From Kitagawia praeruptora (lineage: Eukaryota > Streptophyta > Magnoliopsida > Apiales > Apiaceae), in contig CM075353.1 in assembly GCA_037693485.1 (NCBI GenBank), positions 106,412,501 through 106,476,500 of the forward strand: a stretch of 64,000 bases of DNA, in the 5' to 3' direction. Shown here in pieces: positions 23,628 through 35,340 of this stretch. The notes under the pieces were generated by a model. That model saw only the letters and a list, made by a program, of their open reading frames with translations. It had not been told where the DNA came from and made no database searches. Made by a program: the position numbers and the translations under genes. The first letter of the stretch is position 1, and every line of letters starts with the position of its first letter.

Positions 23628-26370
23628 ATTAATCAATCCATACATATCCATATCCTCAACGTGCAATCACCACAATCAATATAGTAATCACTATAATCAA
23701 ATCAAATCATAAGCAATAATCACGCAAATCAACACAATCACCACACAACAACCATATTCGGTCACGACCTCCCTGTCACCACATCCGGCCATCACCTTTG
23801 ACATCACCAATATCATACCAAAATCACTTGATTTAAATAATATTTATAAAAAAATTGGATCATAATTACATGTTAGAGTTGACCGGATCTGTTATCGTAC
23901 AAAAATCACTTGCTGTAAATAATAATTATCAAATTATATTGAATAAAAAAATCACTGCTAAATTCATGTTAGAGTTGGCCCGATCTGAATCTGCTCTTCG
24001 TTAATTAAAGTTAATAGCATCACCGTCACAATCGATTAATCGAATTTAGATTTATGATAGATATTTACATGTAATATCCCGTAATTTTTAGAATAGTAAT
24101 AATAGTAGAACAATATTAAAAAAAGATTAAAATTAGATAATAAATAGGATTTAAACTTGGATTAGAATAATGGGCTTAAAACATGGATCAGATTTGAATA
24201 CGGATAACTAGTGGGTCTGGAATTAGGGTTGTAAGAGATTATAAATACATCTTATACTTCTTCCTCGTTTTTTTTAACAAAATTCGTAGGTCTATTCTTC
24301 ATACAATTCAGCAGTCTTGTAAAATTCGTAGAAAATTTATCGTAAGTCAGAATTTGTTGATTCTGGACTTTTCGGAAAGCTCTTTTCGTGCTCTACAACT
24401 TTCGTTCTTTGAGTTTTTTTAAGAAAACATCGTTTAGAGGGTCAAAAAGTCAAAATACAGATCTGGTCAGGTGTGATTACATGTTTTCGATTCTTGTTTT
24501 TCCGTGTCGAGGTAAGTTTCTAATTGATTCTTGCTAGTGTTTTCCAAATTATGTGTTATGTGTATGTATTTGTTATTAAAACTTGGGCTAAGTGATTATA
24601 TTTTGAAGTTATATGTATTATTGTATATATGTGTTATGTGTAAGCAATAGTCTTGGTACTCTGATTTATGCCATGGTTTGCGAAAATAAGAACAAGAATA
24701 AGGACCGAGTCACCGGGTTGTAGTGGCAGTTTTCTAAAAATTTAGGACTGTTATCACCGGGTCGTAGTGATCGTGGTATGAATTTTGGGTTTCAAGTTAT
24801 TGTTATTGTTGTTATGTGCTATCGAATTATATCGAATAAGAATAAGTGCATCGTAAGTGACTGTTTCGTATATCGTTATTGTATTGTATTGAATACTATA
24901 CTATCATTATATGTATACGTGCTACTTGGCCTAACTAGTTGGATCGATTGGTTACTTGCTGGGCTGTATAGCTCATTACTTACAATTTTCAGGTTCCGTA
25001 TAAGATCGAGTGGATAGCATTGGAGTTCAAAGATCTTAGGTTCAGAGTAGATTGTCATTGTTAGTTGCGATATTATAATAAGTACATTTGTAATAGATTT
25101 TTGGTTTAATAAATTGTAATTTGTTTTAGTTTCGATTTAGAATTAATAGTCTGAAAAGTCGGGCTGTTACATTACAGTTATATGTACATCAACCCATATG
25201 TGTATGTATCAAGATAGAAAGAGATTAAAATTTATAAAAAAGATTAGAGAGTGTAATTATAGGAAAATGAAACGGGTGACTGGAAATTGATGGTGATAGC
25301 AGCCGAAATTTGACGATGGTGGTCGAAGTTTGGTCCGATATGGAGGAAGAAAGACGTGGACTAGAAATGAAGAATAGACAAGTGAGGATTAATAATATAA
25401 TCTTCATAAATCTTAATATTTATGTGAATAATGATTCTTAAATAATCTAAATTGGATTTTTATTAATATCATACAAAAAAATAATTCAATAAATATTTGG
25501 CTCACATCAACCAAAGTATTTGATATATTTATTTTAATAAATAATTATATGAAAATGAATCAGTGATTAAGTATATTGTGAATATGTATATAGGTGGGAT
25601 TAATTAACTAGAATCATGCTCTTATTTGATATAATCCTAACAATTTATTTTTTATTCAATGTATCATCCATTAAATCAAACCAATTTTTATTTATAACAC
25701 TCACTAATCAATCCATATCCACATCCTCAACGTACAATCACCACAATCAACAAAGTAATCACTATAATCAAATCAAATCATTACAATTAAGCAATAATTA
25801 CGCAAATCAACACAATCACCACACAACAACCACATTCGGTCACGATCGACCTCCCTGTCACCACATCCGGCCATCACCTTTGACATCACCAATTTCACAC
25901 CAAAATCACTTGCTTTAAGTAATAATTATAAAAAAATTGAATCAAAATTATCGCTAAATTCATGTTAGAGTTGATTGGATCTGTTATCGTACAAAAATCA
26001 CTTGCTTTAAATAATAATTATCATTGGAATCAAAATCACTGCTAAATTCATGTTAGAGTTGGCCCGATCTGAATTTGCTCTTCGTTAATTAAAGTTAATA
26101 GCATCACCGTCACAATCGATTAATCGAATTTAAATTTATAATAGATATTTACAGTTATATGTACATCAACCCATATGTGTATGTATCAAGATAGAAAGAG
26201 ATTAAAATTTTATAAAGAATATTAGAGAGTGTAATTATAGGAAAATGAAACGGGTGACTGGAAATTGATGGTGATAGTAGCCAGAATTTGACGGTGATGG
26301 TTGAAGTTTGGTCCGATATGGAGGAAGAAAGACGTGGACTAGAAAGGAAGAAGAGACATGTGAGGGATTA
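23628..26370 (+). repeat. internal segmental duplication of the Helitron (~660 bp twice)
   Basis: Copy 1 (23628-25392, interrupted by a solo LTR) and copy 2 (25705-26370) share CTCAACGTRCAATCACCACA, GTCACCACATCCGGCCATCA, GTTAGAGTTGGCCCGATCTG, ACATCAACCCATATGTGTAT and CGATATGGAGGAAGAAAGAC. Identity is high, with scattered changes. A 25393-25704 spacer of unique AT-rich DNA separates them. No gene is recognised in either copy. Confidence 0.9.
24070..25171 (+). mobile_element. solo LTR of a Ty3/gypsy (chromovirus-like) element
   Basis: It starts TGTAATATCCCG and ends CGGGCTGTTACA, inverted termini typical of TGTAACA..CCCG chromovirus LTRs. The flanks are perfect 5-bp TSDs TTACA (24065-24069 and 25172-25176). 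The duplicate block at 25705-26370 shows the empty site (ATTTACAGTTATATG), proving the boundaries. There is no PBS, PPT or internal sequence. Confidence 0.93.
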
Positions 26371-26550
26371 AGGAGATAGGTGGGAAATTGGGTAAATTAC
26401 TTATTAAAATGAACAATTAAGATTAAGGGTAATTTAAAAATTGTGCGGAAAAGATAGTGAAGGTTATCATGTAAGGATTTGGCTAATTATATTTGGAAAT
26501 CATTATGTATATGAGGTTTGTATAAATTATATATGCGATTATCACTATAT

Positions 26551-27809
26551 TGATAAGTGGATTTTATATCCACTTGGAACATTCTATATCGGCAAAATTA
26601 ATTATTTTGGACTCAAGTTTGTGTAGTTTTGATGTGTTTTGTGTAGTTGTGCAGGTTTGCAAGAATATCTAAGCTTTTGTCGTTTTTGGAGATTTAATTG
26701 ATTAAAATTCGGATTTTCCGGGAAGGCTGCGCAGCTTATACTGTTTTGGCCATATCTGGAGTTCTAGAAGTCCGTTTTCAGCGATCTTACTGCCCACGCG
26801 AAGCTTGAGAGATTTTCTACAACCTGGGATAGGAAACAAGTGCAAGGGACGTGCTGAATAAAGTCGCGCACGTGATCTTGTTAAAGAAGGCTGGGAATTT
26901 ACTGTTTTGCCCTTTTTCTAATTCTAATTGTATTCTGGGCAGTTTTGGATACCTTCTTTAAATCCTAATTGTAATAGAAGGCAATTTCTTGCTAGGTAAG
27001 ATTTGTAGAGCCTATTTAAACACATCCTACCATTGTAAATCATAACAATTCATAGAACAATTCATAGCTAACAATTCATAGCTTTTAATCGTATCAAGGT
27101 ACTTTCAATCTTCAATTTTTTCTTCAATATTATGTTTTCATTCATTATCATTATTATTTTGTTTTCTTCTTTAATTATGTGTAACTAAATCTTTAATCTG
27201 AGGATTGGGTAGTATTCCTTGGTATTCATGTGTGTTTAATTATCTGTGATTTTCTTGCTTTGCTGATCTGTTATTGAGGGCTTAACACAATTAGGGGAGT
27301 CATGAACCTTTGATTGGATTTTAGGGATTGTAATAACTTGGAAGAGGAGTTGCAATTTTAGTACATGATTTAACAGACATAACTCGAATATTTGATTGGA
27401 AGATTAATAGGAGAGTTGTGAGACTTATAATTCTTGGAGCTTAATAGTTTATGATTGTCTTTGATTGTATCACGGAAGTGACAATTAGGGTATAGTTGTA
27501 GACATTATATTGTATCTTGGAAGAGAACATTATAACCTTAGAAGAATTGTTTTCAGCAGAGTAAGAACGTAGACATCACATAGATATTGAATGTGCATTG
27601 AAACCAAGTGAAGAACCCCAGTTCTTGGATTGTTTTACTCATATATTTTATTCTCGATTGATAATTAGTTTAATTTAGTTTAGTTTAATTTAGTTTATAA
27701 ACAAACACAACATTCTTCTACACTTCTAAATTGTGAGAGATAAGAAACTTGAACTTGATATTACATTCAGTCCTTCCCTGCGAACGAACACATAAAAATA
27801 CTACTAACA
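26551..27809 (+). mobile_element. solo LTR, TGATAAGTGG family, copy B
   Basis: It begins TGATAAGTGGATTTTATATC and ends CATAAAAATACTACTAACA. The flanks are TATAT TSDs (26546-26550 and 27810-27814). The first ~110 bp and a TCTGGAGTTCTAGAAGTCCG block match copies A and C. The rest has diverged, including the middle GC-rich segment and the 3' third. Confidence 0.9.
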
Positions 27810-28293
27810 TATATTTTATGGGATTTAGGAAAAATTTATTATATACATAATTATAGAGTAGAAAATATGTTTTTTTTATAAAGAGTTGAAAATATGTTTA
27901 AATATGCTTGTTTATGTATAATAGTGTATATAGTTATGTTGCACTTGACTACAAGATTAAGGTAACCAAGAAATGTAAAGATTTTTACCAAGATTAAAAA
28001 ATGAGTTAGAGAAAGAAATTTTAGAGTAAGGATAAATTATATTAATGTAAAAATGTTGAATAAAAGAATAATAATTTGGCAATATATTATATCAATTTAA
28101 TATGAGTCAGTAAAATAAAATATAACTAACTGAAAATGTTCAATCAAAATATATTTAATCATTTGGATTATCTTAAAAACACACAAAACTAATTAATAAA
28201 ATATTAAAATAAAATAAAGTTTTATTAGAAAAACAATAAATATAAAAAATTAAATATTAAAAATAACCGTGCATAACACGGGTCATAGGCTAG

Positions 28294-28577
28294 TTAAAAA
28301 TAAGATTAATAAAATGAGAAATTGTACGATTACTAGAATTAAACCGAATAAAATATGAATCTATATAAAAAATTCGAAACAAGTTACGTGTAGTATTGTA
28401 TGCATGTGATCTGTAATGTGTTATAATTTCAACCCTATCTTTTTATCCTAATTCAAAAGTTGATGTTAAAATTACTAAATAACTCAAAATAATCGTTTCT
28501 TATAAAAACCAACCTTAAAATATACCAACCTTAAAATATATTAACGTTTAGAATATTTTATACTATATTTTTTTCTT
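28294..28577. other. distal promoter region of the HD-Zip IV gene
   Basis: AT-rich sequence between the Helitron 3' end and the L1-box. No open frame or repeat is recognised. Confidence 0.4.
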
Positions 28578-28585
28578 TAAATGTA
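28578..28585 (+). promoter_or_regulatory. L1-box, TAAATGTA
   Basis: It is an exact match to TAAATGYA, the element bound by HD-Zip IV proteins in promoters active in the epidermal (L1) layer. It lies 320 bp upstream of the proposed start codon at 28905 and outside the Helitron. Many HD-Zip IV genes carry such a box and are auto-regulated, so this is a plausible control site. An 8-mer can also occur by chance in AT-rich DNA. Confidence 0.5.
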
Positions 28586-28698
28586 TTGAAAGTTTATATC
28601 TTTTTATCTTTTCTTTTCCTTTTTTTAAATGGAAAACGGATGACAGTTTTCACTCAGAATCCTTTCCTCCAAATGTAATGAATTTGTAGGACCCGTCA

Positions 28699-28775
28699 TT
28701 ATTTATAAAATCCATTTTGTGGTACACAGATTCTTTTATTACTTACTTTTTGATTAGAGAAATGTTAATATAAAG
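28699..28775 (+). promoter_or_regulatory. candidate TATA elements of the HD-Zip IV gene
   Basis: Two TATA-like strings occur: TTTATAAAAT near 28700 and TATAAAG at 28769-28775. Either would place transcription start upstream of the ATG at 28905. Use of the second would leave the in-frame ATG at 28776 outside the mRNA, which favours 28905 as the start. Confidence 0.35.
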
Positions 28776-28904
28776 ATGTTAGCTAAAAAAACGTTTATAT
28801 TGAAATGTGCCCGATATATATTGGGTGACTGCAAGCATAGAGTGTTCTTAAGAGAGATCAGTAACATAGATAGGTTCAGGGATCAAATTTATCAGTGGTT
28901 CAGA

Positions 28905-31034
28905 ATGGAAAATGCTTTTGAGAGAGAGGGTGGTAGTCGGAATGTTAGTGAATCAAGCGATCAACATGGGGAAGCTTCTTCACCGAGAGGAAGAAAACGG
29001 TACCAACGTCACAACCCCCAACAAATTCAGCGCTTGGAAAGGTAACTATACATTCTTATTTTTTGACTATCAGCTTTTCACTTGTTATTATTTTGTTGAT
29101 TATAATTCTACTTCCTAGAAAAAAAAGGTTTATTTTGCTATTTGATTTGTGTTTTTTGCTTGGACATATTAAGGTAAAAATAGAATTCATTTAAGATTTA
29201 TTAAATCTTTAATTTGGTCTACTACCTATTATTGATACTATACATTTTGTCTTGATAAGATTTTTCGAAGAATGCCAGCATCCAGATGAGGATCAAAAAC
29301 AACAGCTTAGTCAAGAATTGGGGCTTGAAACCAAGCAGATTAGGTTCTGGTTTCAAAATAAACGAAATCAGGTCAAGGTAAAGTATTATATAAAATTGTA
29401 GATTCAATTACCTTTTGATTTTAGAAATCCATTGTTGATGACTTTGGCTTGTTGTAATTGTTGTTTTAGTACAACCTGTTGGTCGAAATGGCACAAATTT
29501 TAGAATTCTTGACCTTCTTCAACACAAATTATGCTTATACGTACCACAAATTTTAGAATTCTTGACGTTCTTCAACACAAGTTATGTTTATACCAATTGA
29601 GTTAGAGCTATGCTTTCTTTTATTTAGATGTAATTTTTAGCATGCTCAGCTCAATGAGATTTGGGGGAAAGGGAATATTTGTAATTATTCCTTCCCCTAA
29701 CTAGTCTTCTTTGCATATAATTTACATAGACAAAAAAGATTTTTTTTTTTTTTTTTAACAAAACTTCATTTTTTTTAAGTACAATATATAGATTAAATTT
29801 TGACTTTCAATACATTTAAAAAATATTTTATTGAAACAACAATTTGTGTACCTTAAAATAGGTCAAGGTTAATCTTATTTTATTTTGAAACTGAAGATGT
29901 AATTATTTGTTTATCTTACTCAAATGTATGCAAGCATTATCTCTTTTTCTCCTTGTTCATCCTTCACATTTCAACTTCTAGACCTTTTTCTATTTAACTC
30001 CTGCAAACCAGCCGTCAACCAACACTACAACCTCATTAGCTTTATTTTGTTTTTATATCTCATATAATCTATAGCAATAATGATTAGATATGTATAAGTC
30101 TTTGTTGTTTGACAATTTTCATTGTGAACAGGTTCTAAATGAGAAAGCGGACACGGATTTATTAAGGCAAGAGAACGAAAGACTGCGTGGCGAAAACCTG
30201 GCATTGACCGAGGCCCTCAAGAATGCAACTTGTTCAAATTGCAGAAGAAGTCCTGATCAAGGAGAAGAAAGCCTTTCCCAACTCCAGAAACTCGAACTGG
30301 AGAACGAAGAATTGAGAAAGAAGGTTCTATTGAGCAATATATAATACTTATATTCCATCTATACTTTTCAGAACAACATTCATTTTACTTAATTATTCTT
30401 TGATTCAATTATTAAACATATGCATTCGCCAGATTGCAAACATGGCGGAAGATGTGAATGCTGGTGAAAATGGTCTGCAAGAAATTGACGAGAAGACCAT
30501 GATGGAAACTGCAGCCAAAGCAATGGAGGAAGTGATTGAGCTGTTGCACACAGATGAACCTCTTTGGACGAGGTGCCCCAACAATCCACAGAATTTTATG
30601 ATTCATCGTGAAAATTACAAGAAGCGTTTTCCGAAGGCTAATTACTTGAAATCGAGCTCGAGTTTTTTTGAGTCATCCAAGGATTCAGCTGAGGTCGACA
30701 TGAATGCAACAGATTTGGTGAAATTGTTTATGCATCCGGTACAGAATTTTAAGTATACTATTTATATTAATTACTACTTCCATAATTTTACACTATATAT
30801 GCATGCTTGTTGTATTTGTTTTTTTAGTAATATGTATGTGAACATGTGCAGACTGATTGGGTGGATCTTTTTCCCACCATTATTACCAAAGCAGATACAC
30901 TACGAATTCTTGATAGCCAAGCACTTGGGGGTTCCATGCATGTGGTAATCCATTTAACATATTTTTCCTACTTTTAAGGCTCACACTCAGACATATATAT
31001 GTAGTTATTAGTGATTCTATATATCTTAATCTAA

Positions 31035-31093
<59 letters not shown>

Positions 31094-33069
31094 TTGATAT
31101 ATGTCATATATACAGATGTATGAACAAATGCATATCTTTTCAACTCTTGTGGCTCCAAGAGAGTATGCATTTCTTCGGTACTGCATCAAATATGATCCAA
31201 GCTCCTGGATAATAGTGGACCTGTCATATTCTTGCTGCACACAGATGAACCAAGCTCCTCCTACCCGCTATTGGAAGCTTCCTTCAGGATGCAAGATTCA
31301 AACACTTCCCACCGGAAATTCTAAAGTAAGTTCATCACATCATAATTCATGTCTTCTTACAATGATAACTCATAATGAACCTAAAATCCTGACCAAATTA
31401 ATTTCGGGTAGCCTAGCGAATTTCATGTGTTAATAGTTGTTTAGGCTCCAAAATTTGATTTTGTTTGAAATGTATTTAATTTGGTTGATTTTGTTGGTAA
31501 CATTATTTAACTTGATATTAGAGTACATTCTTCAAAAACTTTCACTACCTTATAAAAAGTCATGATACATGTGTGATCTATAGTTTTAAAAGTTTAAGGC
31601 TCAACCTCTTATATATTACGTAAAGAAGATATGGTGTCCAATTATAAGAGCATGGATATAATTTCTTTTAATTAAAAAGAATACGGAGGACTATGGTTAA
31701 ACTGGTCATATATGGGTAAACTGTGGTTTTGAGGTTGATATGAGAACCAAGAGCTATTGTCTGTGTAGCGGTGTAGGTAGGTATAATATTTTTGAAGGGA
31801 ATAATTTAGATTAAAGGAGGCCTATATATGTTTAAACTCATAGGTTACATGGGTTGAACACATTGAGGTTGATATGAGAACCGAGACTCGTTGTTCGTCT
31901 GGAGACTTAGTTTACACAGCCCAAGCATATGGGGCAAAAATATGGCTTGCAAATATCCAAAGAACTTGTCAAAGATTTTTGCATTCAAGTTTGGGACCTC
32001 CACACCGACATGATTTTGGAGAAGGTATGGTACATGCATTTTCAAATAAAATAAATAAAGTTTAGCTTGTTTTATCTTGGTTACGTTTTTAGTGAATATA
32101 CACTACAAGAAAAGAAAAGAAGACATTTTTAAGAAAAGTGAACATGTATACATTTTTATACAGTTATTAGTATCCCAGAAGGCAGGAGAAGTACCATGAA
32201 ACTTGCTAACAGAATGGTGAAGAATTTTTGTGAAATGTTAACCATGAAGGACAAAGTTAATTTCCCGCAAATGAGCAATAGTGGGGTCCAAGTTTCTATC
32301 GGTCAATTTGCAGATGCCATGAACGTCAGTGGTGCAGCCTCGTTCTGGCTTCCTCTTTCATGTCCAACCCTATTCGACTTCTTCATTAAGGAGGACATGC
32401 GGCCCAAGGTTTTGTAATATTACATTCATTCATTTACAATGCAGCCATTTTTTGTATTTGACATAATGATTAACCAAATATTCTGGTATCGTGAACAGTG
32501 GGATCTGCTTTTCACCGGAAATCATGTCAATGAGGTTGCACACATATCTTGTGGACACCATCCATGGAATTGCATATCCATTTTTCGGGTAGACTTCGTT
32601 ATGACTTTTGTCATAATTTTCATATTGTCATTATTAGGTAAAAAAATTTTACTTTCCAATTTCTCATGCTTATTTCAATACTTTCATGGTGCAGCCTTTC
32701 GTACCCAATCAGCAAGAGCCCATGCTTATTTTTCAAGAGAGCTGCATCGATTCTTCTGGGGCTTATGTAATCTATTCTCCAATGGGAATGCAGACCTATA
32801 CAATGGCTGTGTGCGGGCAAGATACAAGTCAAATATCTTTAAAGCCATGTGGAATCACAATCTCTTCCGATGATGACACTAGGTTTCATAACTGCAGCAC
32901 ATCAGTGAGTCCACAGCCGCAACATCGTTCCCTGGTCACAGTGGCATTGCAAATTCTGATATGTCATGAAACGCTAACTGATCAGGACGGCATCGAGTAT
33001 GCAGTGAAAACAATGTCTACCTTTCTAGACTCCACTATCCACATGATTAAGAAAGCTTTAATTATATAA
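28905..33069 (+). CDS. class IV HD-Zip (homeodomain-START) transcription factor
   Basis: A nuclear DNA-binding regulator of the GL2/HDG/ROC family, typically controlling epidermal cell fate. Ten exons join in frame with GT-AG introns to 648 codons: 28905-29041, 29260-29377, 30132-30323, 30433-30738, 30852-30944, 31116-31325, 31844-32024, 32164-32408, 32499-32588 and 32695-33069. In order it has a short acidic N-terminus; a homeodomain (residues ~27-85) with LETKQIRFWFQNKR, keeping W48, F49, N51 and R53; a zipper-loop-zipper (~86-149) whose loop has CSNC; a START domain (~165-385); and the HD-SAD tail with GNHVNEVAHI and MLIFQESC..SSGAYVIYSP. Family members are usually 700-800 residues; this one is short at the N-terminus and after the zipper. 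An in-frame ATG at 28776 would add 43 residues lacking family features. No stops or frameshifts interrupt it. Orthology to a specific HDG/ROC member cannot be settled by eye. Confidence 0.92.
31037..31090. repeat. (CT)n(AT)n microsatellite in intron 5
   Basis: About 11 CT units followed by about 16 TA units in the intron before exon 6 of the HD-Zip IV gene. Likely polymorphic. Confidence 0.95.
31731..31775 (+). pseudogene. relic duplicate of the start of HD-Zip exon 7
   Basis: Intron 6 contains GAGGTTGATATGAGAACCAA followed by diverged sequence. It matches GAGGTTGATATGAGAACCGA of exon 7 (31864 onward), about 130 bp upstream of the real copy. An adjacent ATGGGTAAACTG may extend the similarity. 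It suggests a small tandem duplication that has decayed. Confidence 0.6.
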
Positions 33070-33888
33070 ATCACTGAATGGATGGGGTGCTTTAAAATTG
33101 TTGTTAGAATCCATAATATTCTATCATGAGACCGGTAAAACTTTTTAGACACAACTTTGAAATCTTTACTGATATATTTATCTTCCATTACATATGTAGT
33201 ATGGCTAAAAATTCAATGTTCTTGGTTACATTGACAAACAACTCAAAACGTTGACAGAGAAATTTAAATATACGAAGTCCAAGATCTTTTGTGATCACCA
33301 ACTTCATCACCTTCTTAAGACCTTGTAACCTTCTCCATTATCTCATATGAGATTCTGGTAGGTTTAATCATGAGTTTAGGAATTATGGTCGAGAACAGAA
33401 GGATCTGAGGATGCATGCACGAGGATGAATTCAATTAGAGTATTAAATAGTATGGCAGTGTACTTGTAGAGAAGAGAACTAGGTCTATGATTTATATCAG
33501 TGCTCCAAATGGAATGGCATTTCATAAAGATATATGTATATTCTAGCGTTTATATATTTATTGCCATCAAAAAGAAATTAAAAACTTAACAAGTAAAGAA
33601 AATACTAGCAGTCCACATATAAGACCAGAAACCACAAGCTACACATTCAGCATAACTTAGGTTTACATGGTGAATTAAAAGTGCAGTTTTACACCAATGA
33701 ATCCACGAGATTTGCCTAACACTGAAGATGGAATTAAAAACATGATAATCTCTGACAAAATTAACTATAGCTGCAAATACTATAGTGAAGAAAATGTTGG
33801 AAGAAGTGTTTAGGACTGCTGACATGAAATATCAATCTAGTATGTGTGAATTCCTGATTATTATAATTTGCTTTCTTTAATTTGGTTC
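33070..33888 (+). other. 3' flank of the HD-Zip IV gene
   Basis: AT-rich, with no other gene recognised. The 3' UTR must lie here. I see no unambiguous polyadenylation signal. It ends at the copia LTR. Confidence 0.4.
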
Positions 33889-34766
33889 TGTTGGAATAAT
33901 GTCTCAGATCATGACTAATATCAATGTTGAGATCATGGAGTGTTATTAAGACAATTATGTACATCAAAACCTCAATAAATTAATATAGTCGGGACCGGAA
34001 AATTCAATTAATTTAGAGAGGTATTAATTAATCGATAAATTAATAATTATTAATTTATAGTGGATTTTTGACATCCAAGAAAATTAATTTCCAATTATAT
34101 ACATTTAAATAGAATGAATTTTACAATTTTTGTTTTATACTTAATTCAATTAATTAAATGTACATTGTTTTACAAATTCAATGAATATTAGCAAGATTCA
34201 AACTAAAGATTCATGTATATTTAGATAATATCAAAGATAAAACAACATTTTTGGAATCTTTTGCACGTAAAGAAGCACTCAATAGATGCTTTACAAATTC
34301 AATGACTCTTTCATGCTTTACGAAAATACTACATTCGAACTTTTGGATGTAACAAAGAGGGTTAACGATGAGTTTCGTATAGATTCAAATTTTAAGAAAC
34401 CTAAAATCATTTTTTATAATAGGGGTAACAGTGTAATACATATATTTTTATGATTATTAAGGATTTATTAATTTATAATATTATTGGGACCATATATTTA
34501 TATAGGGTTTTTTTAAAAAAATATAATCTTATTATCTTATTGAAATTGATCATTTTTTGAACTGGCCCAAGTTTGGACCGGAGGAAATTATTAACTCAGA
34601 AGAATTATTAAATTATCGAGTATTAATTTAACAAGGTTTTACTGTAGTTTGCTATTTAAATATTTTCAACCTGTAATGTCTCGGTGTGCAAGAGAGACAC
34701 ATTTGAATAAATAAGATGTGTGCAATATTGAAATTGTCTTGCATTTTGAAATTCATAAAACCAACA
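33889..34766 (+). repeat. 5' LTR of the copia element, split by a MITE
   Basis: It starts TGTTGGAATAATGTCTCAG and ends CATAAAACCAACA, with inverted TGTTGG/CCAACA ends, directly before a PBS. Without the MITE it is about 190 bp, short for copia. The 3' LTR is outside the window, so the left limit is inferred. Confidence 0.65.
33960..34646. mobile_element. mariner-like MITE (TACAGTAAAACCT type)
   Basis: The left end TACATCAAAACCTCAATAAA and right end GTTAAATTAATAC-type arm (reverse complement TACAGTAAAACCTTGTTAAA) form imperfect inverted ends with TA at the boundary. GTCGGGACCGG and TTATTGGGACCATA near the arms are typical of this plant family. The interior is AT-rich and non-coding. Confidence 0.65.
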
Positions 34767-34767
34767 A

Positions 34768-34779
34768 TTGGTATCAAAG
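34768..34779 (+). promoter_or_regulatory. primer-binding site of the copia element
   Basis: TTGGTATCAAAG resembles the TGGTATCAGAGC site complementary to initiator methionyl-tRNA. It lies one base after the LTR end. Confidence 0.75.
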
Positions 34780-34803
34780 TTTATTTTTTAAGGGATCTGT
34801 GAA

Positions 34804-35340
34804 ATGGAATCTAAATCAAGTCTTACTCATCTTGATCCACTTATATTTGATGGTGAAAACTACCAACTTTGGGTAGTACGAATGGAGGCCTATCTAGAAA
34901 ATTTAGATATCTGGAAAGCTATTGAAGAGGACTATGCAATCCTTCCGCTGCCTAATAATCCTATGATGGCTCATATCAAACATCACAAGGAAAGGAAAAC
35001 CAGAAAGTCAAAGGCGAAAGCAACTTTGTTTGCGGCTGTCTCTATAGGCATCTTCACCAGAATCATGTCTCTCAAAACAGCAAAACAAATATGGGATTAT
35101 TTGGGAAAAAAATATGCTGGTGATGAAAAGATACAAGGTATGAAAGTTTTGAATTTATTAAGGAATTTTGAATTGCAAAGGATGAAGGAGATGGATACAG
35201 TGAAAGAATACTCAGACAGATTGCTTGGAATTTCTAATAAAATTTGATTACTCGACACACCGAATTTCTTGATTCGAGAATTGTGCAAAAGCTTCTTGTA
35301 AAAAAAATTATGCCAGAAAGATATGAGGCATCACTCACCA
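34804..35340 (+). pseudogene. copia gag (UBN2-type), 5' part
   Basis: The frame from the ATG at 34804 reads DPLIFDGENYQLWVVRMEAY, then IWKAIEEDY, then TAKQIWDYLGKKYAGDEKIQ, the Retrotran_gag/UBN2 signature of copia elements. A TGA at 35245 interrupts it. Beyond, DSRIVQKLLV and MPERYEASLT continue the family pattern with a frame shift. The Athila-like element then splits it exactly at CACCA. Confidence 0.85.

Larger units (their letters stand above)
22532..28293 (+). mobile_element. non-autonomous Helitron with nested LTRs
   Basis: The 5' end TCCTATATATAATAAGCAT follows an A. The 3' end has a hairpin (CCGTG-CATAA-CACGG, about 28268-28282) and terminates CTAG at 28290-28293, followed by T. This matches plant Helitron rules: insertion between A and T, TC start, short GC hairpin before CTRR. 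No Rep/helicase is present. Subtracting two solo LTRs leaves about 3.4 kb. Its 3' end is about 610 bp upstream of the HD-Zip start codon. Confidence 0.7.

Noticed and set aside
28776..28904. Upstream in-frame ATG that would extend the HD-Zip protein by 43 residues
   Set aside because: The added residues show no family similarity, and a TATA-like motif directly abuts this ATG. The ATG at 28905 gives the usual acidic N-terminus.
30883..31240. Minus-strand frames with YIYIYIY and EREREREI
   Set aside because: They cover the intronic CT/AT microsatellite and the antisense of HD-Zip exons.
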